A DNA stretch of 17,004 nt from Patescibacteria group bacterium. Lineage in GTDB: Bacteria; Patescibacteria; Microgenomatia; Daviesbacterales; UBA10151. Made by a program: the position numbers and the translations under genes. The stretch spans positions 1 to 17,004 of the forward strand of contig JAMDBX010000009.1 in NCBI GenBank assembly GCA_023487645.1. The letters are read 5' to 3'. Under the pieces are notes generated by a model that did not search any database, was not told where the DNA came from, and was given only the letters and a program-made list of their open reading frames with translations. Of this stretch, positions 1 to 4,932 are shown piece after piece (positions within the stretch are counted from its first letter, which is position 1; each line of letters starts with the position of its first letter).

Positions 1-240
1 GTGGATGATGGATGTTATCAGAAATTTGATTGTACTTTATCGACTGAGTCATTTGATTTGGAAAGTAGGGGACAATTGATAAACAAATTAGCAACTTTTG
101 GAATAGAAGCGATTCCTAGAGGCAAAGGCAAGATTAGAATTAGAAGTTCTAGTCTAAGCAAATTTTTCGAGTTGGTAAAACCGTATATACATCAAAGTAT
201 GTTGTATAAGCTAAGCTTGCGATCTGCAAGCCGATCTTAA
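1..240 (+). CDS. LAGLIDADG homing endonuclease, C-terminal fragment (16S intron ORF)
   Basis: This is the last 79 codons of an open frame that continues upstream of the window, so the first codon here (GTG) is not a reliable start. The residues MDDG, then a TESFD-like segment, an IRIRSSS strand and the ending PYIHQSMLYKL match the C-terminal half of the LAGLIDADG_2 type of intron-encoded DNA endonuclease, in which the consensus reads W-x-MDDG and PYI-x-SMLYKL. Such enzymes cut the intronless allele of their host gene and so spread the intron; some also act as maturases. The ORF ends at TAA 238-240, just before the intron 3' core, which is the usual arrangement. Identification is by motif memory, not by search. 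Confidence 0.8.
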   Translation: MDDGCYQKFDCTLSTESFDLESRGQLINKLATFGIEAIPRGKGKIRIRSSSLSKFFELVKPYIHQSMLYKLSLRSASRS

Positions 241-376
241 ACTTCCTTGACCCTGTAACGACTAATATGGAAGGTACCAGATAATCTGGAGGAAAACTTC
301 CATTATACGCCGGACACCCTACTTGAAAGAGAGGGTGGTGGGATAGTCTAAAAATTGTTGAAAACAATTTCTGGAG
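1..376 (+). mobile_element. Group I intron in 16S rRNA gene (3' part)
   Basis: The stretch before the recognisable 16S 3' exon does not match 16S and carries a homing-endonuclease reading frame followed by a group I-like core. The P7 strands appear as CGACTA (about 261-266) and TAGTCT (about 344-349). Between them are a hairpin ATGGAAG/CTTCCAT and a hairpin CACCCT/AGGGTG. A P9-like hairpin AAATTGTT/AACAATTT follows, and the intron then ends at a G near 376. The insertion point corresponds to roughly E. coli 16S position 1082, by alignment of TGTACCGTTAAGTC to TGTTGGGTTAAGTC. The 5' part lies outside the window. The exact splice site is inferred to within a few bases. Confidence 0.75.
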
Positions 377-809
377 CTGTACCGTTAAGTCGGGTAACGA
401 GCGCAACCCCCACCGTATGTTAAATTGTTCATGCGGAACAGTCCGCCTTAGGCGGGAGGAAGGCGGGGATGACGTCAAGTCAGCACGGCTCTTACGTCCT
501 GGGCAACACACACCCTACAATGGCGAAAAACAACGAGTTGCAAGCCGGTAACGGTAAGCTAATCTCTGAAATTTCGCCTCAGTTCAGATTGAGGTCTGCA
601 ACCCGACCTCATGAAGGAGGAATTGCTAGTAATCGCGAATCAGAAGGTCGCGGTGAATACGTTCTCGCCTCTTGTACACACCGCCCGTCAAGGCAGCAAA
701 GTTGGGGGCGCCCGAATAGCTATTATGTAGTTAGAAGGCGAAACCAGCGATGAAGCTTAAGTCGTAACAAGGTATCCCTAGCCGAAGCTGGGGATGGATC
801 ACCTCCTTT
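377..809 (+). rRNA. rrs: 16S ribosomal RNA, 3' exon
   Basis: Universal 16S segments appear in order: GTTAAGTC and AACGAGCGCAACCCC (about 385-410), GAGGAAGGCGGGGATGACGT (about 456-475), GGGCAACACACACCCTACAATG, GGAATTGCTAGTAATCGC, TTGTACACACCGCCCGTCA, AAGTCGTAACAAGGTA, and the end GGATCACCTCCTTT. The anti-Shine-Dalgarno sequence CCTCC is intact at about 802-806, so canonical SD use is possible. The piece equals about E. coli positions 1082-1542; the 5' exon is outside the window beyond the intron. No tRNA or 23S follows directly; a terminator does. Confidence 0.96.
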
Positions 810-1042
810 CTGGAGATATGATTAAACTGGAGGATTCCTTAAATCTGTTTGGTAAGTAGGTCGAAAGGCCTGTCTGCCGGCAGGCAGGTAGCCACGGTTT
901 GATCCAGATCACCTTTCACGCCTCGGTAAACTCGGCGCAAGTGCTTTTAGGTACTTGATGAATGAGTTTGTTGAGTATAGGTGGCAGAAGTTTGAAGGCC
1001 TTCTTAAAAAAGCCTTCCCCACCACTTTTTTGGAATTAATCC
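810..1042 (+). other. 16S downstream spacer with several hairpins
   Basis: No credible coding frame is visible in this gene-free stretch. It holds the palindromic repeat at 869-888, a short hairpin AAGTGC/GTACTT near 939-956, and a GAAGGC/GCCTTC hairpin (994-999 with 1012-1017) flanked by GTGG and CCAC. A second hairpin TTTTTTGG/CCAAAAAA lies at 1026-1048. The last shares its A-run with the 5' arm of the following terminator, so the two cannot form together. It is probably the transcribed 3' trailer of the 16S precursor, with processing stems. Confidence 0.5.
869..888. repeat. 20-bp GC-rich palindromic repeat, copy 1
   Basis: CCTGTCTGCCGGCAGGCAGG differs at one base from the perfect palindrome CCTGCCTGCCGGCAGGCAGG found inside gap at 15099-15118, and is closely related to the copy inside pgk at 11675-11694. 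It lies in the non-coding spacer after 16S. Confidence 0.8.
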
Positions 1043-1071
1043 AAAAAATCCCCTAACGTAGGGGATTTTTT
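1043..1071. terminator. Bidirectional intrinsic terminator after 16S
   Basis: AAAAAATCCCC pairs with GGGGATTTTTT around a short TAACGTA loop, ending in a T-run in both directions. On the plus strand it would end the 16S transcript. On the minus strand it would end the tRNA-Cys/endonuclease transcript. A smaller hairpin AAGCTAG/CTAGCTT at 1081-1097 follows. Confidence 0.8.
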
Positions 1072-1102
1072 GTGGTTTGTAAGCTAGAGACTAGCTTTCT
1101 TT

Positions 1103-1113
1103 TGTGCTAAAAT
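1103..1113 (+). promoter_or_regulatory. Extended -10 promoter element
   Basis: TGTGCTAAAAT is almost identical to TGTGCTAAGAT seen 6 nt before the pgk start codon at 11271-11281. Here it stands 7 nt before an ATG at 1121. No convincing -35 was found. Confidence 0.45.
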
Positions 1114-1120
1114 CACTCAT

Positions 1121-1165
1121 ATGGCCTGGTGGAAGGGTTCCGCAGAGTCGGACATGGGTTATTAA
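1121..1165 (+). CDS. Possible leaderless micro-ORF (14 codons)
   Basis: An ATG 7 nt after the extended -10 element opens a 14-residue frame, MAWWKGSAESDMGY. It ends at TAA 1163-1165, overlapping tail-to-tail the stop codon of the endonuclease gene on the other strand. The pair of adjacent Trp codons recalls leader peptides, but no Trp gene is nearby. It may also be the beginning of a gene cut off by insertion of the endonuclease segment, or an unrecognised small RNA. I do not recognise it. Confidence 0.2.
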   Translation: MAWWKGSAESDMGY

Positions 1166-1893
1166 GCAGCCTTTTTTAATTTTAGATATTTTCGGTAAAT
1201 AAGAAATTTCCTTTCTAAATATGGAGCTTGGTTTAAATTTTGGTACATAAATTTCAATATTTTTAATGCTGCTCTTGACCCATATTGTAAGTGATAGCAA
1301 GGATTGCCGCCCCGTTTCCAAGCGATGTTAAGTGTTTTGTATGGAACGGCTAATGCCTGTGTTAGATTGGCAGATAATTTACTAAGGAATTGTTCGCTAC
1401 CAGAGACAAAGGTTACTCTTGGGTATTTCCCTTTCCTTAGATAAAGACATCCATCACCATCAAAATAACCACGAAGGAAAAATGACAGGTGGGAGGCGGG
1501 AATTTTGGGAAACGCTGCAGTGAGTGATTTTCGGGGAGTTACGCCAAGTTTTAATAAGTCGTTGTACATATGTTTATTCCCAACTCGTAGATTAAATACT
1601 TGGCTACATCGATACTGTCGACCATTTGTAAAAGTATTTATGCGAGGTAGTCGGGTAGAGATTTTGTGAGTAGATTGAAGGACCGTTTTAATATTTTCTA
1701 AGAGGGAAAGGTCTTTACTGGTAAATTGAACATAGCAAGTTCTGGAAGATTTTTGGACATCCTCTATGGCTCCGTCGGCAAAAATAAATCCTAAAATATA
1801 AGCCATAGAGGGTGACCAACGCTTAAAGAAAACTTGATTTATAGAGGCACGGTTCTGACCACCTCGGGAATCTTTATGGACAGTAGGGTACAT
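1162..1893 (-). CDS. LAGLIDADG homing endonuclease, two-motif, apparently free-standing
   Basis: The 243-residue protein has two LAGLIDADG-type helices, LGFIFADG (residues 34-41) and LRGYFDGDG (residues 140-148). Their acidic residues D40 and D145/D147 should coordinate the metal, and two motifs imply a monomeric enzyme. The start at 1893 is chosen because TATATT (minus strand, 1905-1900) lies 6 nt upstream, the same leaderless spacing seen elsewhere in the window; an upstream in-frame ATG would begin inside tRNA-Cys. The gene follows tRNA-Cys on the same strand, 48 nt away, and the two may be cotranscribed. I see no intron core around it, so it looks free-standing. DNA cleavage is family knowledge; its target is unknown. 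Confidence 0.85.
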   Translation of the reverse strand: MYPTVHKDSRGGQNRASINQVFFKRWSPSMAYILGFIFADGAIEDVQKSSRTCYVQFTSKDLSLLENIKTVLQSTHKISTRLPRINTFTNGRQYRCSQVFNLRVGNKHMYNDLLKLGVTPRKSLTAAFPKIPASHLSFFLRGYFDGDGCLYLRKGKYPRVTFVSGSEQFLSKLSANLTQALAVPYKTLNIAWKRGGNPCYHLQYGSRAALKILKFMYQNLNQAPYLERKFLIYRKYLKLKKAA

Positions 1894-1899
1894 GAAATT

Positions 1900-1905
1900 A
1901 ATATA
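1900..1905 (-). promoter_or_regulatory. -10 box of the endonuclease gene
   Basis: TATATT on the minus strand, 6 nt before ATG 1893, within TGGGTATATT. It implies a leaderless or near-leaderless mRNA. Confidence 0.4.
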
Positions 1906-1941
1906 CCCAAATAAAACACGAAATTCAAGATAGGAACTTAG

Positions 1942-2014
1942 AGGCGCGAGCGGGACTTGCACCCGCGATTAACTGTTTTGCAGACAGTCGTGTTTGCTGC
2001 TTCACCACCGCGCC
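1942..2014 (-). tRNA. tRNA-Cys (anticodon GCA)
   Basis: On the minus strand the acceptor arm GGCGCGG pairs with TCGCGCC, with discriminator U73, the Cys identity base. The anticodon stem ACTGT/ACAGT holds loop CTGCAAA, giving GCA. The T-arm is GCGGG TGCAAGT CCCGC. CCA is not encoded. Confidence 0.93.
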
Positions 2015-2026
2015 TTAAACAAGCAT

Positions 2027-2055
2027 ATCTTACCATGAAATAGATTGAGGACAAA
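2027..2055 (-). promoter_or_regulatory. Promoter for tRNA-Cys
   Basis: On the minus strand TTTGTC (2055-2050) and TAAGAT (2032-2027) are separated by 17 nt, and the -10 box ends 12 nt before the tRNA 5' end. TGG just before TAAGAT gives an extended -10. Confidence 0.5.
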
Positions 2056-2065
2056 GGGGGAAGCC

Positions 2066-2094
2066 TTGCCTTTTATGATCATAAACTTTAAAAT
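2066..2094 (+). promoter_or_regulatory. Promoter for the tRNA cluster
   Basis: TTGCCT (2066-2071) and TAAAAT (2089-2094) have a 17-nt spacer, placing the start near 2101, just before the tRNA-like 5' half at 2106. Confidence 0.5.
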
Positions 2095-2105
2095 ACTCTA
2101 GGTGC

Positions 2106-2168
2106 GGGCGCATAGCTCAGTTCCGCCAAAGGCGGATAAAGTGCGAGCGCGTTTTTGACAATCGAAAC
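2106..2168 (+). pseudogene. 5' half of a disrupted tRNA (Val-like?)
   Basis: GGGCGCA (acceptor), TA, and the D-stem GCTC/GAGC are clear, followed by a CGTTT...AAACG anticodon-like arm containing GAC. The D-loop is swollen by a CCGCC AAA GGCGG palindrome (2123-2135). No variable or T-arm follows; instead the intact tRNA-Ile begins at 2169. The matching acceptor strand TGCGCCC is found 190 nt downstream at 2302-2308. If TTGACAA is the anticodon loop the tRNA would read Val codons, but the stem fits that poorly, so its identity is tentative. Confidence 0.6.
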
Positions 2169-2258
2169 GGGCGATTAGCTCAGTGGTAGAGCGCGTCTCT
2201 GATAAAGACGAGGTCGTTGGTTCGATCCCAACATCGCCCACCATAACCGTTTTGATTG
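2159..2258. repeat. Inverted arms enclosing tRNA-Ile
   Basis: CAATCGAAACGG (2159-2170) is complementary to CCGTTTTGATTG (2247-2258) with one G-T wobble. In RNA the arms would form a 12-bp stem closing the intact tRNA, possibly a processing stem or the footprint of an inserted cassette. Confidence 0.65.
2169..2243 (+). tRNA. tRNA-Ile (anticodon GAT)
   Basis: This is a complete cloverleaf: acceptor GGGCGAT/ATCGCCC, D-arm GCTC AGTGGTA GAGC, anticodon arm CGTCT CTGATAA AGACG, variable loop AGGTC, T-arm GTTGG TTCGATC CCAAC, then A and an encoded CCA. GAU tRNA-Ile is the usual first spacer tRNA after 16S. It sits between the two halves of another tRNA and is flanked by complementary arms (2159-2170 and 2247-2258). 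Confidence 0.96.
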
Positions 2259-2271
2259 CAAGCTTTGCTTC

Positions 2272-2311
2272 TAAAGACGAGGTCGTTGGTTCGATCCCAA
2301 GTGCGCCCACC
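2272..2311 (+). pseudogene. 3' half of a disrupted tRNA, partial duplicate of tRNA-Ile
   Basis: The 29 bases at 2272-2300 are identical to tRNA-Ile bases 2203-2231: the anticodon 3' strand, variable loop and T-arm. The sequence then switches to GTGCGCCCACC. The acceptor TGCGCCC (2302-2308) pairs perfectly with GGGCGCA at 2106-2112, not with the tRNA-Ile acceptor. The T-stem has one G-G mismatch. It therefore looks like the tail of the tRNA begun at 2106, perhaps converted by tRNA-Ile sequence. Confidence 0.6.
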
Positions 2312-2330
2312 TAAAACTAAGGGAGAAAAT

Positions 2331-2921
2331 CTAAAAACCTCTTTCTGGCTCTTGTGTAGAAGTTAGTGTTAGTATTTCTTTTTTTAACTGTTCCTGAGTC
2401 ACTAATCCCCAAAATTCATATTGGTCATCTGTAACAAATTCGCCTGGAGCAAACCTATTTCTTCCTTTTCCTGTTAATGTAGATTGAAAAACCTCTACAG
2501 TGGGATATTCTTCATATGAAACAGGTGCGTGTATTCCTCCATCTAATACACGCACATTTAACTCGAGAGCCAAATACCACTCATTGTTAAAATCGTCTAC
2601 TGTGTCATCTCTGGCGCAGGTTCCGTGGTAGGTCAATTCGCAGTCTGATTTAGACTTTCTCCATAATGTTACTCCATCCACCATATATTCGCCTTCCTGT
2701 CTAGGTCTGCCTAAAAGGCCAATTGCTATTAACCCTTCAGTTCGAGCTGTGTATTCTAATCGACCGTCTAAAAATTGTATGAACTGACGAGTTTGGTCGG
2801 CTGAATATCCTAAACCCGCACATTTAACAGCAATATCCTGAGTAAGTTGGAAATGAGGCTTTTCCTTTTGGTCAAAGACGACTTGGTGTTTGTCTTGTGG
2901 TTTCGGTGTTTCTGCTGACAT
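2331..2921 (-). CDS. Hypothetical protein, soluble, 196 aa
   Basis: I do not recognise this protein. It is mostly polar, with no signal peptide or membrane segment. It begins with a Lys/Gln-rich tail (MSAETPKPQDKHQ). The middle part has several charged and aromatic residues (GEYMVDGVTLWRKSKSDCEL), and the ending QEQLKKEILTLTSTQEPERGF is probably helical. The start at 2921 is supported by TATAAT on the minus strand (2939-2934), 12 nt upstream, and a weak AGGA. The promoter region is shared divergently with the toxin-antitoxin operon. Its 3' end lies 20 nt beyond the tRNA fragment on the opposite strand. Confidence 0.75.
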   Translation of the reverse strand: MSAETPKPQDKHQVVFDQKEKPHFQLTQDIAVKCAGLGYSADQTRQFIQFLDGRLEYTARTEGLIAIGLLGRPRQEGEYMVDGVTLWRKSKSDCELTYHGTCARDDTVDDFNNEWYLALELNVRVLDGGIHAPVSYEEYPTVEVFQSTLTGKGRNRFAPGEFVTDDQYEFWGLVTQEQLKKEILTLTSTQEPERGF

Positions 2922-2933
2922 ATTCCTGAGTTG

Positions 2934-2968
2934 ATTATATCATGATTCAAAAAATATGGGTGTATAAT
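2934..2968. promoter_or_regulatory. Divergent promoters of the 2331-2921 gene and mntA/hepT
   Basis: On the minus strand, TATAAT (2939-2934) faces the hypothetical gene. On the plus strand, TGTATAAT (2961-2968) faces the antitoxin gene, ending 6 nt before its ATG at 2975. No clear -35 boxes were found. Antitoxin binding here is a possibility only. Confidence 0.55.
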
Positions 2969-2974
2969 AAGCTT

Positions 2975-3262
2975 ATGAAACTCAATCTTGATCAAATTAA
3001 AAAGAAGGCTCAGCCTATCCTGGAAGAAGAAGGAGTTACTCGAGCTGCCATTTTTGGCTCTGTGGTTAGAGGAGAAGCAAAAGAAGGTAGCGATATTGAT
3101 ATTTTAGTAGATTTGCCTAGAGGGAAGAGTTTGTTTGACTTAGCAGGGTTACAAATAAAATTAGCAGAAGCTTTAGGTCAAGAAGTTGATGTTATTACAT
3201 ATAACTCCATTAACCCCTTGCTGAAAGATTCTATACTAAAGAATCAATTTCCTATTCTGTAA
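2975..3262 (+). CDS. mntA: MntA-like nucleotidyltransferase antitoxin
   Basis: The 95-residue protein has the minimal nucleotidyltransferase signature GSVVRGEAKEGSDIDILVD (residues 28-46). G28-S29 and D40/D42 form the metal and nucleotide site, and a third acidic residue is D72 in EVDVITY. In studied MntA/HepT pairs (type VII) the antitoxin transfers AMP onto a tyrosine of HepT and so silences it. The start at 2975 (MKLNLDQ) is preferred over an in-frame ATG at 2942, because the -10 TGTATAAT lies between the two. The partner toxin gene follows after 1 nt, suggesting translational coupling. Confidence 0.88.
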   Translation: MKLNLDQIKKKAQPILEEEGVTRAAIFGSVVRGEAKEGSDIDILVDLPRGKSLFDLAGLQIKLAEALGQEVDVITYNSINPLLKDSILKNQFPIL

Positions 3263-3263
3263 A

Positions 3264-3602
3264 ATGGACAAAACTCCAAAATTTTTCTTACAACATATCC
3301 TAGAAAGTATTGGCTGGATTGAAAAGGAAGTTGAAGATCTAACAGAAGAAGAATTTTTGAAGAATGTCCCAATTCAGGATGCCGTAGTCAGACGTTTTGA
3401 AATCATTGGGGAGACGGTGAGAAATTTACCAGATGAATATAAAGAAAACCATTCCGAGATTGAATGGCACAAAGCTATGGCAATGAGAAATCTTTTGATC
3501 CATGGTTATTTCGGTGTGGATTTTAAGATAGTTTGGGATACAGCCAAACAGACCTTACCTGAGTTTAAGAAACAGATTGAACATTTATTGGATACTGCTT
3601 AA
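3264..3602 (+). CDS. hepT: HepT-like HEPN ribonuclease toxin (DUF86)
   Basis: The 112-residue, all-helical protein carries the HEPN RNase motif R75-N-L-L-I-H80-G-Y82, i.e. R-x4-H-x-Y. In characterised homologues R and H are catalytic and Y is the residue AMPylated by MntA. The upstream helix with R44-F-E-I-I-G-E50 matches the DUF86 family. It starts 1 nt after the antitoxin stop codon and has no promoter of its own, so it should be translated from the same mRNA. All key residues are intact, so toxin activity is plausible, but targets cannot be read from sequence. Confidence 0.9.
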   Translation: MDKTPKFFLQHILESIGWIEKEVEDLTEEEFLKNVPIQDAVVRRFEIIGETVRNLPDEYKENHSEIEWHKAMAMRNLLIHGYFGVDFKIVWDTAKQTLPEFKKQIEHLLDTA

Positions 3603-3713
3603 AAATTATCTGCCACTTCTTTAAAGTTTCCACAAATTGATTTATTACTTGGTTTGAAAGAACGGAATGGTAGTCCACATTTTAATAACACAGAATTTTT
3701 CTGCCTAAAATTG

Positions 3714-3719
3714 TATAAT
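3714..3719 (+). promoter_or_regulatory. -10 box before the 3730 gene
   Basis: TATAAT preceded by TG (TGTATAAT), 10 nt before ATG 3730; this again implies a very short leader. Confidence 0.5.
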
Positions 3720-3729
3720 ACCTTCCAAT

Positions 3730-4215
3730 ATGGCAGAAAAAGAGCCGGAACAATTAGCCCAAGAATTTATTGATTTACAATTAAAAGCTTTAATAGTTCC
3801 TTTGGATGATCAGAATTTAGGAGCTGAAGGGTACCAGTCACGCCAGTTAAACCGGCTTAGTTCTCGATCCTGTTTGAAATTTATGGAACAGATGGAGAAT
3901 TTGTTGGAGTGTGCTCACATCTCGACTTATTTTAGAAGGCATCTAATCTATGAATTAAGTTTGGAATATGGAGATGGTTATACTACTAAAGAACCAATTA
4001 TCGACGGATCAAAAAAATATTACGGAATTTATTTACCAGAAAAGCGGTACGGTTTTTTTCAATCAGTAGATACAGGTTTTAAGGTAGAGACAACCTATTT
4101 TTATAAGCAAGCTGTAGATTATCTTAGGATGATGGAACAAGCCGGGATTTATCGGCCAGTAGACTGGCGACAATGGGGAGATTATTTACTTGGCCAATTA
4201 GCCTCTCGGAATTAA
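3730..4215 (+). CDS. Hypothetical protein, soluble, 161 aa
   Basis: I do not recognise this protein. It is predicted cytosolic with no membrane segment. An acidic helical start (MAEKEPEQLAQEFIDLQLKA) leads into an Arg/Ser-rich stretch (QSRQLNRLSSRSC), then a region rich in Tyr and charged residues (residues 75-135, with GSKKYYGIYL and VETTYFYKQAVDYLRMMEQ). It ends in a Trp-containing segment (RPVDWRQWGDYLLGQLA). The start is supported by TGTATAAT just upstream. It is monocistronic by spacing: 127 nt from hepT and 102 nt to the next gene. Confidence 0.72.
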   Translation: MAEKEPEQLAQEFIDLQLKALIVPLDDQNLGAEGYQSRQLNRLSSRSCLKFMEQMENLLECAHISTYFRRHLIYELSLEYGDGYTTKEPIIDGSKKYYGIYLPEKRYGFFQSVDTGFKVETTYFYKQAVDYLRMMEQAGIYRPVDWRQWGDYLLGQLASRN

Positions 4216-4302
4216 AACTATCTATAAGTCAATTTTAGCCACAAAAAGATTGATCTTGCCGAATTCTTACTCTATTTTTGTTGTTCTCTTAACTTTAGAT
4301 AT

Positions 4303-4308
4303 TAATAT
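4303..4308 (+). promoter_or_regulatory. -10 box before the GlsB/YeaQ-like gene
   Basis: TAATAT, ending 9 nt before ATG 4318, without an SD sequence between them. Confidence 0.35.
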
Positions 4309-4317
4309 ACCCTTATC

Positions 4318-4572
4318 ATGAATATTGTAATTTGGATTGTTTTTGGATTGGTGGTTGGCTGGATAGCCTATATGACTGAATCTCCACGAACCCAACAGGG
4401 GTTAGTCGGATCCCTGGTATTAGGAGTGGTAGGATCATTGGTAGGAGGGTTTATCGGAGACTGGATTTTTGGAGTACCGGTAGGAGCAGGTTTTAATCTC
4501 GCTTCATTTTTAGTAGCAGTTATTGGTGGTGTGGTATTTCTAGCCGTAGGCAGGGCTTACAGAAGAGTGTAG
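4318..4572 (+). CDS. GlsB/YeaQ/YmgE family small membrane protein
   Basis: The 84-residue protein has three hydrophobic segments: residues about 2-18 (IVIWIVFGLVVGWIAYM), 28-48 (GLVGSLVLGVVGSLVGGFIGDW) and 59-78 (NLASFLVAVIGGVVFLAVGRA). The glycine-zipper pattern GSLVLGVVGSLVGGFIGDWIFG is the hallmark of the transglycosylase-associated (GlsB/YeaQ/YmgE) family. Length and topology fit. The family is linked to envelope stress, but its biochemical role is unknown; the family name is historical and does not show transglycosylase activity. A small GGTAG/CTACC hairpin at the stop codon may help termination. Confidence 0.88.
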   Translation: MNIVIWIVFGLVVGWIAYMTESPRTQQGLVGSLVLGVVGSLVGGFIGDWIFGVPVGAGFNLASFLVAVIGGVVFLAVGRAYRRV

Positions 4573-4609
4573 GGTAGTCTACCTAGATAAGATTGAAGGA
4601 ACAGTCTTT

Positions 4610-4705
4610 ATGAAACAGGCATTTACCAAAATATTTCAAAAGATATTTAGTGACAGGAGTTTTGCATATCAACTCGTCCAACTTCTAACCGGGCCTATTG
4701 AATAA
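4610..4705 (+). CDS. Possible small ORF, 31 aa
   Basis: An ATG preceded by GAAGGA (4595-4600, spacing 9 nt) opens 31 codons, MKQAFTKIFQKIFSDRSF onward, ending at TAA 4703-4705. It is basic and amphipathic at its N-terminus. It could be a small peptide or the remnant of a longer gene. There is no homology I can name. Confidence 0.25.
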   Translation: MKQAFTKIFQKIFSDRSFAYQLVQLLTGPIE

Positions 4706-4798
4706 ATCTCTTACAAGTTTAGTAAAACTCTATTCGATACGCTTGTAATTCCTTACAATTTTCTTACCATTTTTAGTTGCAATTTTTACATAAAAAAT

Positions 4799-4827
4799 TT
4801 GACATTGGACTTTACTTCTGTTACATT
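4799..4827 (+). promoter_or_regulatory. Sigma-70-type promoter upstream of the GH18 gene
   Basis: TTGACA (4799-4804), a 17-nt spacer and TACATT (4822-4827) form a good promoter. It would give a leader of about 100 nt with an AGCTCTAAATTGAGCT hairpin before ATG 4933. The rest of 4706-4932 holds nothing else I can identify. A second -10-like TTAATA stands at 4921-4926, directly before the start codon. Confidence 0.5.
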
Positions 4828-4932
4828 ACGCACCTCAGCTTAAAAAAGCTCTAAATTGAGCTTGCTGTAAAACTTCATTATGTTCTATTTACTGTCTGAT
4901 GTATATTTTGTTTTCAGTATTTAATACCTTAA

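Noticed and set aside
149..753. Open frames on both strands across the intron end and 16S 3' exon (149-511 minus, 469-753 plus)
   Set aside because: They lie over conserved rRNA sequence; the proteins are artefacts of rRNA.
1121..1200. SRP 4.5S RNA, suggested by AAGCAGCC near 1163-1171
   Set aside because: The asymmetric-loop sequence and the long complementary arm of SRP RNA are missing.
2098..2310. Minus-strand 70-codon frame with repeated GIEPTTSSL
   Set aside because: This is the well-known false translation of the antisense of tRNA T- and anticodon arms; the tRNA explains it.
2810..2995. Minus-strand 61-codon frame over the divergent promoter
   Set aside because: Overlaps the 2331-2921 gene in another frame and crosses both promoters.
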